Assembly (NCBI RefSeq): GCF_013817345.1
Contig: NZ_JACDCW010000001.1
Coordinates: 1 to 64,000, forward strand
Length of the DNA: 64,000 bases
Reading direction: 5' to 3'
Source of the DNA: Methylibium sp.
Lineage (GTDB): Bacteria > Pseudomonadota > Gammaproteobacteria > Burkholderiales > Burkholderiaceae_C
Shown one piece after another: positions 32,656-40,252 of this stretch. Position 1 is the stretch's first letter, and the number at the start of each line of letters is the position of its first letter. A program made the translations under genes and the position numbers. Under the pieces are notes generated by a model, which saw nothing but the letters and a program-made list of their open reading frames with translations, made no database searches and was not told the DNA's origin.

Positions 32656-33845
32656 CGCGCGCGCTACACAAGGGCGACGTGTGGGCCGGCGCCGGCGCCG
32701 TCTTCGTCAAGGAGATCGTCGACGCGCTGCGCGACCGCCGCACGCTCGCCATGGTGCTGGTCAGCTCGGTGTTGCTGGGGCCGCTGGTGCTGGCCTTGCT
32801 GTCGAGCCTGGTCGCGGGACTGGAGGAGCGTGCGGAGCGGCGCGTCGTGGTGGCGGCCGGCATGGAGCACGCGCCGACCCTGCGCAACTTCATCGAGCGC
32901 CAGACCTACCGCATCGAGGCCGCCCCGCCCGATTACGAGGCCCGGCTGAAAGCCTCGACGCTCGGCGAGCCGGTGCTGCTGATCGAGCCCGGTTTCGAGG
33001 CGGGGCTGGCCCGCGGTGAGGCGCCTTCGGTGGCCATCGTCAGTGACAGCAGCAACCGTCAGGCCGAAACCGGTGCCCGCCGGCTGCAGCGTCTGCTCGA
33101 TGGCTTCAACCGCGAGCGCGGCTCCCTGCTGCTGGCGCTGCGCAGCGTGCCGGCGCAGTTGCTGCAGGCGATCGACGTGCAGGATCACGACCTCGCCAAC
33201 ACACGCAGCCGCGCCACGCAGCTCACCGGCATGCTGCCCTTCTTCGTCATCATGGCGGTGCTCTACGGCGCGCTGAACGCGGCGCTCGACACGACGGCCG
33301 GCGAGCGCGAGCGCGGCTCGCTGGAGCCGCTGCTCACCAACCCGGCCTCGCCGATGGCGCTGGTGCTCGGCAAATGGGCGGCCGTGGTCACGGTGGCCAT
33401 GCTGATCGCGCTGCTCAGCGTGCTGAGCTTCCTGCCTGCGCGCCTGCTGATCCAGAGCGAGACCTTGCGTTCTCTGTTCGTGTTCGGCTCGGCCGAGGCG
33501 GCGCGCTTCCTGTTGGTGCTGGTGCCGCTGGCGGCCGGGCTGTCGGCGCTGATGATGGCGGTGGCGATCCGCTGCAAGAGCTTTAAGGAGGCGCAGGCCA
33601 ACAACACGGCGGTGATCCTCGGCGTGTCGCTGATGCCCCTGGTGGCCTTGTTCAATCAGGGTGGAGATGAGCCCTGGTTCGCGTGGGTGCCGGCCTTGGC
33701 GCAGTACACCTTGATGAACCGGGTGTTGCGCGGCGAGGCGCTGGGCACCGCCGATGTGCTGGTCTCGCTGGTCGTGGGCCTCGTGCTCACCGCGTTGTGC
33801 CTGGCCTTCGTGGCGCGGCATCTGCGTTCGGTGGCGGTGCGCTGA
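32652..33845 (+). CDS. ABC transporter permease (NatB-like)
   Basis: GAVFVKEIVDALRDRRTLAMVLVSSVLLGPLVLALLSSLV...ERERGSLEPLLTNPASPMALVLGKWAAV; overlaps the ATPase gene. Confidence 0.92.
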   Translation: MTRALHKGDVWAGAGAVFVKEIVDALRDRRTLAMVLVSSVLLGPLVLALLSSLVAGLEERAERRVVVAAGMEHAPTLRNFIERQTYRIEAAPPDYEARLKASTLGEPVLLIEPGFEAGLARGEAPSVAIVSDSSNRQAETGARRLQRLLDGFNRERGSLLLALRSVPAQLLQAIDVQDHDLANTRSRATQLTGMLPFFVIMAVLYGALNAALDTTAGERERGSLEPLLTNPASPMALVLGKWAAVVTVAMLIALLSVLSFLPARLLIQSETLRSLFVFGSAEAARFLLVLVPLAAGLSALMMAVAIRCKSFKEAQANNTAVILGVSLMPLVALFNQGGDEPWFAWVPALAQYTLMNRVLRGEALGTADVLVSLVVGLVLTALCLAFVARHLRSVAVR

Positions 33846-33977
33846 AGGGGGTACGCCGGCAGCGCGCTTCACGGCCGCTGCCGCGCGTATCGGCTCGAAC
33901 GCATTAGATCTTCAGTGGATTTGTCGGCGCCCGCGAACGCCGCTGGTTGCTCCGCAGCGTCGCGTACACCGCGCGGT

Positions 33978-34448
33978 TCATGCCAGCGGTATGAAGCCCG
34001 AGTCGCGCGAGCCAGCGCCGCGGCTGCCGAGGCGGCGGGCCGGCGGGGCGTCGCCTGTCGCCCGGTGTCGCTCTTCGCGTTGCGACTCCTCGAGCGCACG
34101 TTGCACCTCCGCCTGCCACGGCAGACCATGAACGATGCCGTTGAGATGCGGCGCGGCTTCGTGCGCGGTGAGCACCTCGCCTTCGTTGCCGATCAGGCGC
34201 AGGTTGGTGATCATCATCATGGGGTCGGCGATGGCAATCACGCCCTGCGCCACTTCGATCCAGTCCCATGACACGCCGGCCGCGCTGTCGGCGGCGCGGC
34301 CGCCCCACACCGTCTGCCCGGTGTACGGCCAATCGGCGTTCAGAGGCAGCGCGACATGCGTGCCAAGATGCACGAAGTGCGGTCTCGATTCGAGAGCCGG
34401 CTGCCACAATACAGGCGGCCACGCGCCCACGGTCCATGCAGGAGTCAT
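33978..34448 (-). CDS. Hypothetical protein divergent from the luxR gene
   Basis: MTPAWTVGAWPPVLWQPALESRPHFVHLGTHVALPLNADWPYTGQTVWGG..., continuous 156-codon ORF; no family recognised. Confidence 0.5.
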   Translation of the reverse strand: MTPAWTVGAWPPVLWQPALESRPHFVHLGTHVALPLNADWPYTGQTVWGGRAADSAAGVSWDWIEVAQGVIAIADPMMMITNLRLIGNEGEVLTAHEAAPHLNGIVHGLPWQAEVQRALEESQREERHRATGDAPPARRLGSRGAGSRDSGFIPLA

Positions 34449-34520
34449 GATTGAGTCGGGCTTGCGCCCGAAGTCGGTTTTGGTGCTTGCCAGTGTGAAG
34501 CGGCGAGCCGGGCTTGAAAG

Positions 34521-34536
34521 CTGTAAACCTTGTCAG
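34521..34536. promoter_or_regulatory. Candidate lux-box-like element A (luxR upstream)
   Basis: ctgtaaaccttgtcag; fits CT-N12-AG and matches 13/16 with element B at 35339-35354. Confidence 0.5.
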
Positions 34537-34548
34537 GGCTGCATCGAA

Positions 34549-34570
34549 CGGTGTGCGATGCCGCACACCG
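34549..34570. promoter_or_regulatory. Perfect 9-bp inverted repeat upstream of luxR
   Basis: cggtgtgcg-atgc-cgcacaccg. Confidence 0.6.
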
Positions 34571-34595
34571 GCACACATTGAACTTGAAGGACGCG

Positions 34596-35309
34596 ATGCT
34601 GCAAGGCAGCTACCAATCGGTTCTCGAAGCGCGCAACCGCGAGGAGTTTCGCAACGAGGTCGTGCGCTTCACGAAGCAGCTGGGCTTCGAGACGGTTGCG
34701 GCAGTGACGATCATTGATCATCACATCGGCGACTCGGAGTTCATCGAAGTCGACAACGCGCCGGACGCCTGGCGCGACGCCATGCAGGATCCGCAAGGCG
34801 GTCAACTCGATCCGGTGATGCAGCATTGCAAACGTCACAGCGTGCCGATCATTTGGGATCAAGGCACCTATGTGTCAGCGGGCCAAGGGGCGCTTTGGGA
34901 AATTCAGGCGCGCTATGGATACCGTGCCGGCATTTGCCTCGCGCTGCATATGCCGGACGGCAGGCACTTCATGCTGGGTGTCGACCGCGATCAGGCCTTG
35001 CCGAACGATCGCGCCGAAGTCACGCGCATCGTTGCCGACTTGCAGCTCTTCGCCGTTCATGCGCAGGACACCGCCATGCGCGTGTTGGTCCCCGAGCGAT
35101 TGCAGCCTGAACGGCCGAAGCTCACTCCTCGAGAGCTCGACAGTTTGCGCTGGACCATGGAAGGCAAAACTGCTTGGGAGGTCGGCGCCGTACTCGGCAT
35201 CACAGAACGAACCGCCGTCTTGCATGTGAGCAACGCGATGCACAAACTCGGCTGCAACAACAAGCACCAAGCGGTGCTCAAAGCGCTGCGGCTCGGTTTG
35301 ATCCGTTGA
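34596..35309 (+). CDS. LuxR-family transcriptional regulator with autoinducer-binding-like N-terminal domain
   Basis: MLQGSYQSVLEARNREEFRNEVVRFTKQLGFETVAAVTII... and C-terminal LTPRELDSLRWTMEGKTAWEVGAVLGITERTAVLHVSNAMHKLGCNNKHQAVLKALRLGLI (GerE-type HTH). Confidence 0.88.
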   Translation: MLQGSYQSVLEARNREEFRNEVVRFTKQLGFETVAAVTIIDHHIGDSEFIEVDNAPDAWRDAMQDPQGGQLDPVMQHCKRHSVPIIWDQGTYVSAGQGALWEIQARYGYRAGICLALHMPDGRHFMLGVDRDQALPNDRAEVTRIVADLQLFAVHAQDTAMRVLVPERLQPERPKLTPRELDSLRWTMEGKTAWEVGAVLGITERTAVLHVSNAMHKLGCNNKHQAVLKALRLGLIR

Positions 35310-35338
35310 GTTGACGTAACTCAGGGTTTACCCGCCCC

Positions 35339-35354
35339 TGTAAGAGTTGTCAGT
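35339..35354. promoter_or_regulatory. Candidate lux-box-like element B (peptide ORF/exporter upstream)
   Basis: ctgtaagagttgtcag; fits CT-N12-AG, near-identical to element A. Confidence 0.5.
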
Positions 35355-35408
35355 ACCCTCTGCCATCTGGCGCTGCTTCAATCTGGGCATTGCATTCATT
35401 GCGGATGC

Positions 35409-35588
35409 ATGTCAACACAGACTGGAGCCACCGTGCAAAAAAACCGCCAAGTTCCCGACACCGTTGCTGCAAATCGCCGTGTTGATCGCCCCCTCCCTGC
35501 AGGACAGACGGCACCGCTTCCGCTGGATCCCGGCCTTCTCACGCATGTCGGCGGTGCCGGTCCGCGGGCCCCGCGAACCACTTGGTGA
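35409..35588 (+). CDS. Candidate double-glycine leader precursor peptide (59 aa, absent from supplied ORF track)
   Basis: MSTQTGATVQKNRQVPDTVAANRRVDRPLPAGQTAPLPLDPGLLTHVGG|AGPRAPRTTW*. GG site before a 10-residue core; lies directly upstream of HlyD and C39-ABC genes. Alternative GTG start at 35433 has GGAG 5 nt upstream. Confidence 0.6.
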   Translation: MSTQTGATVQKNRQVPDTVAANRRVDRPLPAGQTAPLPLDPGLLTHVGGAGPRAPRTTW

Positions 35589-35608
35589 TCGCGCGCAAAG
35601 CGGACTAG

Positions 35609-35641
35609 CCGCACCGAGACCGCAAGCCGCGACCGGTGCGG
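35609..35641 (+). promoter_or_regulatory. Hairpin between peptide ORF and hlyD-like gene
   Basis: CCGCACCG ... CGGTGCGG, perfect 8-bp arms, no T-run. Confidence 0.4.
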
Positions 35642-35670
35642 GGCCGCTCGGGCGCTGACCGCGCCCACCG

Positions 35671-36954
35671 ATGCCCTCCCTCTTTCGCCCCGAAGTTGTC
35701 GAAGCCCGCCAGCAAGCCTGGCTGGGCGGCATCCAGCTCATCCGGCCGCTGTCGCTGTCCTTCCTGACCGCCTGCGCCGTTATCGCGGCGCTTTTGGTCA
35801 TGGGCTATCTGTTCTTCGGCGAGTACACGCGCAAGGCCCGGATCGGCGGGGTGCTGGTGCCCGATCTGGGAGTGATCCGGCTGATGCCGCCGGAGCCGGC
35901 CAACGTGCTGGAGCGCCTTGCGCACGAAGGGCAGTCGGTTAAGCGCGGGGCATTGCTGTTTGTGCTGTCGGCCGATCGCGCCACCGCCGGCGGCGATGCC
36001 CAAGCCTCCGTGCAGCGCAGTCTCGCGCTCACGGAGCGCAGCCTGCAGGACGCGCTGCAGCGCCAAAGCGCTCTGCTCGACACCCGGCGCACCGCGCTCG
36101 ACCGCCAGATCGCCGATCGACGCGGCGAACTGGCACAGATCGAAACCGAATCGACGCTGCACCGCGAACGGCTCGACCTGGCGCAGCAGGCGCTCGCTCA
36201 GTACGACTCATTGCACCGCGACAACTTCATCTCCTTCGCGCAATTGCGCGCCAAGGGAGAGGAAGTGCTGGCGGTGCGCGCCCAGCTCCAGGCGCTGCAA
36301 CGGCAGCGGGCCGCGCAGCAGCGCGAGATCGGCGTGCTCGAAGGCGAACGCCGCGAGCTTCCGCTGCAGGCGCAGGCCGCCCGGGGCGAACTCGAGCGCG
36401 ATCTCGCCATGGTGGCGCGCGAGGCGACCCAGACGGAGGCCCGCCGCCGCATCCTCGTGCATGCGCCCAGCGACGGCGTGCTCGGCGCGGTGCTGGCCGA
36501 GCCCGGCCAGCCGGTGACGCCGGCCGCCGCACTCGCCAGCCTGGTGCCGGCCGATGCGCGCCTGCAGGCACATCTGTATGCACCGTCCAGCGCCTTGGGT
36601 TTCGTGCGCCCCGAGCAGGCGGTGCTGCTGCGCTACCAGGCCTATCCGTACCAGAAGTTCGGTCACCAGACCGGGCAGGTGCTGCAGGTCTCGCGCACGC
36701 CGCTGCAGGCCACCGAGATGGCCGGCGTGCCGTTGGCCGGCGTGGCCGCGTTCTCCGACGTGAGCGGCGAGCCGCTGTACCGCATCACCGTGGCGCTCGA
36801 CCGCCAGACCGTCTCCGCTTACGGCCAGCCGCAAGCGCTGGTGGCGGGCATGCAGCTCGAGGCCGATGTGCAACTCGACCGCCGCCGGCTGATCGAGTGG
36901 TTGTTCGAACCGCTGCTCGGCCTGACCGGGCGCGTCGCTGCCGAGCCGACATGA
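35671..36954 (+). CDS. HlyD-family periplasmic adaptor of peptide export system
   Basis: MPSLFRPEVVEARQQAWLGGIQLIRPLSLSFLTACAVIAALLVMGYLFFGEYTRKARIGGVLVPDLGVIRL; coiled-coil middle and ILVHAPSDGVLGAVLAEPGQPV lipoyl/barrel region. Confidence 0.92.
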   Translation: MPSLFRPEVVEARQQAWLGGIQLIRPLSLSFLTACAVIAALLVMGYLFFGEYTRKARIGGVLVPDLGVIRLMPPEPANVLERLAHEGQSVKRGALLFVLSADRATAGGDAQASVQRSLALTERSLQDALQRQSALLDTRRTALDRQIADRRGELAQIETESTLHRERLDLAQQALAQYDSLHRDNFISFAQLRAKGEEVLAVRAQLQALQRQRAAQQREIGVLEGERRELPLQAQAARGELERDLAMVAREATQTEARRRILVHAPSDGVLGAVLAEPGQPVTPAAALASLVPADARLQAHLYAPSSALGFVRPEQAVLLRYQAYPYQKFGHQTGQVLQVSRTPLQATEMAGVPLAGVAAFSDVSGEPLYRITVALDRQTVSAYGQPQALVAGMQLEADVQLDRRRLIEWLFEPLLGLTGRVAAEPT

Positions 36955-37119
36955 GCAGCGCCAAAGCATGAGCACGCCGGGCCGCCCCAAGGGCTCATGC
37001 TCCCGCTCGGCGGGACCGCGCGCAGCGCGTAGGGGCAAGGCGGGTCTTTCGAGCCGCATGCGGCGAGCCCGCCGAGCGGCAGCGGCCTGCAGGCCGCTGC
37101 GCGCACCGCAGGTGCCCCA

Positions 37120-39270
37120 GTGAGCGACGGTCTGCGCTGGGGCTGGAGCGCCTCTGCCGTACCGATGGTCCTGCAGACCGAGGGCGCCGAATGCGGACTG
37201 GCCTGTCTGGCGATGGTGGCCGCGCATCATGGCCACCGCACCGACCTGGCCACGCTGCGTCAACGCTTCTCGCTGTCGCTCAAGGGCGCGACCCTGGCCG
37301 ACCTCGTGCGCTTCGCCGGAGCGCTGCAGCTCAACGCCCGGCCCCTGCGCGCCGAGCTGGAGCACCTCTCGCAATTGCAGTTGCCCTGCATCCTGCATTG
37401 GGATCTGAACCACTTCGTGGTGCTGAGCGACGTCAAGCGCGCGCGAGGCGGCTGGGTGGCAACCATTCACGACCCGGCGCGCGGCATCAGGCGGCTGCCG
37501 CTGGCCGAGCTGTCCCGGCATTTCACCGGCGTGGTGCTCGAACTGCTGCCCGGCGCCGGCTTCGAGGCCAAGACGGAACGCCAGCATGTCGGCCTGCGCC
37601 AGCTGCTCGGTCCGGTACGCGGCCTGAAGCGCTCGCTGGTGCAGATCTTCGTGCTCGCCCTGGCGCTGGAGCTGTTCATGCTGCTCGCGCCCTTCCTGCT
37701 GCAGTGGGTGGTCGATGGCGCCCTGCTCAGCGGCGACCGCGACTTGCTGATCACGCTGGTGATCGGCTTCGGCCTCCTGATGGGCCTGCAGGTGGCGACG
37801 GGTGCGTTGCGCTCCTGGGCGGTGCTCTATCTGTCGAGCACGCTCAACCTGCAGTGGCTGGGCAATGTGTTTGCGCACCTCATGCGCCTGCCGGTGGCGT
37901 GGTTCGAGAAGCGCCATGCCGGCGACGTGATGTCGCGCTTCGGCGCAATCCAGAAAATTCAGGAAACGCTCACCACCAGCTTCATCGAGGCAGTGCTCGA
38001 CGGCCTGCTGGTCGTGGTGACGCTCGCCGTGATGTGGGTCTACAGCGCCCTCTTGACCAGCATTGCGCTGGGCGCGGTCGCGATCTACGCGGTGTTGCGC
38101 TGGGCCTTCTTCCGCCCGCTGCGCGACGCCACCGAGGAGGCGATCGTGCACGAGGCCACGCGCTCGACGCACTTCCTCGAATCGCTGCGCGGCGTGCAGG
38201 CCATCAAGTTGTTCAACCGGCAGGACGAGCGCCGTGCCCGCTTCATGAACTTGGTGGTCGATGCGATGAATGCCGACATCGCCACCAAGAAGCTTGATCT
38301 CGCCTTCGGCGTCGCCAACAAGCTCGTGTTCGGCCTGGAGCGCATCGCCGTCATCGGCGTCGGGGCGCTGCTCGTGATGGACGAGCTGTTCACGGTCGGC
38401 ATGCTGTTCGCCTTCCTCGCATTTAAGGAACAGTTCGCGCAACGCGTGGCCGGCCTGATCGACAAGGTGGTCGAGCTGAAGATGCTGCGGCTGCAGGGCG
38501 AGCGCCTGGCCGACATTGTGCTCACCGCACCCGAGGTGCAGGTCGAGGACAAAGACGCCCGGCAGGAACCGGCAGCGCGGCTCGAGGTGCGCGACGTCGA
38601 TTTCCGCTACGCCGACACCGAGCCGAAGGTGCTCGAAGGCGCCAGCCTGGTCATCGAGCCGGGCGAATCGGTGGCCATCGTGGGACCGTCGGGCTGCGGC
38701 AAGACCACCTTGCTCAAGCTGATGCTCGGCATTCACGCTCCGCAAAGCGGCGAGATCCGCGTCGGCGGCGTGCCGCTCGCGCAACTCGGCCTGGCACGCT
38801 GGCGCGACATGATCGGCACGGTGATGCAGGACGACCAGCTGTTCGGCGGCTCCATCGCCGACAACATCGGCTTTTTCGACGTGCAGATGGATGCAGCTCG
38901 GGTCGAGGAATGCGCACGCCTGGCCTGCGTGCACGACGAGATCGAGGCCCTGCCGATGGGCTATCACACGCTGATCGGCGACATGGGCGCGAGCCTGTCG
39001 GGCGGGCAGAAGCAGCGCGTCCTGCTCGCCCGCGCGCTCTACAAACGCCCGCGCATCCTCTTTCTCGACGAAGCCACCAGTGCGCTCGACGTCGACCGCG
39101 AGCGGATGGTCAACCAGGCGATCCGCGGGCTCGACATCACGCGCGTGATCGTGGCCCACCGGCCGGAAACCATTGCAGCGGCGGCACGGGTCATCGTGCT
39201 GCAGGGTGGCCGCGTGACGCAGGATCTGCGCAGCGTGCCTAATCACGCGCAATCCGAAACCGGCCCCTGA
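37120..39270 (+). CDS. Peptidase C39-domain ABC exporter (CvaB/RaxB-like)
   Basis: QTEGAECGLACLAMVAAHHGH (catalytic Cys), LNHFVVLSDV (His), IHDPARG (Asp); ABC ATPase motifs GPSGCGKTTLLK and LSGGQKQRVLLARAL. Confidence 0.95.
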   Translation: MSDGLRWGWSASAVPMVLQTEGAECGLACLAMVAAHHGHRTDLATLRQRFSLSLKGATLADLVRFAGALQLNARPLRAELEHLSQLQLPCILHWDLNHFVVLSDVKRARGGWVATIHDPARGIRRLPLAELSRHFTGVVLELLPGAGFEAKTERQHVGLRQLLGPVRGLKRSLVQIFVLALALELFMLLAPFLLQWVVDGALLSGDRDLLITLVIGFGLLMGLQVATGALRSWAVLYLSSTLNLQWLGNVFAHLMRLPVAWFEKRHAGDVMSRFGAIQKIQETLTTSFIEAVLDGLLVVVTLAVMWVYSALLTSIALGAVAIYAVLRWAFFRPLRDATEEAIVHEATRSTHFLESLRGVQAIKLFNRQDERRARFMNLVVDAMNADIATKKLDLAFGVANKLVFGLERIAVIGVGALLVMDELFTVGMLFAFLAFKEQFAQRVAGLIDKVVELKMLRLQGERLADIVLTAPEVQVEDKDARQEPAARLEVRDVDFRYADTEPKVLEGASLVIEPGESVAIVGPSGCGKTTLLKLMLGIHAPQSGEIRVGGVPLAQLGLARWRDMIGTVMQDDQLFGGSIADNIGFFDVQMDAARVEECARLACVHDEIEALPMGYHTLIGDMGASLSGGQKQRVLLARALYKRPRILFLDEATSALDVDRERMVNQAIRGLDITRVIVAHRPETIAAAARVIVLQGGRVTQDLRSVPNHAQSETGP

Positions 39271-39375
39271 AGCACAGACCGAACGCGAGCTCGGGCCGGT
39301 GCGCTGCGGCACACAAAGGCGCTGGCGAGGTGTGACATTTCGCTCGCGCCGTGCCGGCCCCACCGAGGGTTTGCT

Positions 39376-40158
39376 ATGGTGCGCGTTGTGAATGACGACG
39401 CACCGCCACTGCCGCAACTGCATCCGCGTTGCGCGCTCTTTCTCGATTTCGATGGCACGCTCACCCCGATCATGCTGCGGCCGCAGGATGTCGAGGTCGG
39501 CGCCTGGCTGGTGCCCACCTTGCGCAGCCTGCAGTCCCGTTTGAATGGGGCGCTTGCGATCATCAGCGGGCGGCCGCTGAGCGAGCTCGATGCCTTCCTC
39601 GCGCCGCTGCGCCTGCCGGCCGCCGGCGTGCACGGCGTGGAGCGGCGCGATGCCCAGGGCCGCACGCGCGTGCAGGCCGGTGCTCCGCCGGCCGATGTGC
39701 TCTACACAGTGGAGCGTGTCGTGGCTCGCTACCCGGAGCTGCGGCTCGAGCGCAAACCTTCGGCGCTCGCTTTGCACTACCGCGAAGCGCCGCATCTCGG
39801 CGACGTGTGCCAGCAGACCCTGCTGGCGGCGGTGCGACCGCACCAGGAAGACTGGACCGTGCTGCTCGGCAAGTGCGTGGTGGAGTTCAAGCCCAAGCGG
39901 GCCACCAAAGCGCATGCGGTGATCGAGTTCATGGAAAGCGAGGAGTTCGCCGGTCGCGTGCCGCTGTTCATCGGCGACGACGCGACCGACGAAGACGGCT
40001 TCACTGCGGTGCAGGCCGCGGGCGGTGCCGGCGTCAAGGTCGGGCCCGGGCCGAGCGGTGCGCTGCACCGCCTGGCCGACCCCGATGCGGTGCGCGTCTG
40101 GTTGCAGGCGGCCCTCGCGCAGTGGCCGCAGTCGGCCCAGCCGCAGAGCGCGCCATGA
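39376..40158 (+). CDS. otsB: Trehalose-6-phosphate phosphatase
   Basis: CALFLDFDGTLTPIMLRPQDVEV...IISGRPLSELDAFL...FIGDDATDEDGFTAV. Confidence 0.93.
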   Translation: MVRVVNDDAPPLPQLHPRCALFLDFDGTLTPIMLRPQDVEVGAWLVPTLRSLQSRLNGALAIISGRPLSELDAFLAPLRLPAAGVHGVERRDAQGRTRVQAGAPPADVLYTVERVVARYPELRLERKPSALALHYREAPHLGDVCQQTLLAAVRPHQEDWTVLLGKCVVEFKPKRATKAHAVIEFMESEEFAGRVPLFIGDDATDEDGFTAVQAAGGAGVKVGPGPSGALHRLADPDAVRVWLQAALAQWPQSAQPQSAP

Positions 40159-40252
40159 GCCGGCAGGGCCGCCGGGGTAAGCAAGGCCCCCTTCCCTGTA
40201 CGCGGCGCGCCCCTGCGCTCGGCTGGGCGGGGCGAAGAGCTTGGGTGCGTCC

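Noticed and set aside
35347-35658. 103-aa ORF MSVPSAIWRCFNLG... overlapping the GG-peptide ORF
   Set aside because: Rare TTG start inside the lux-box-like element and no leader/GG features; the ATG 59-codon frame is more coherent.
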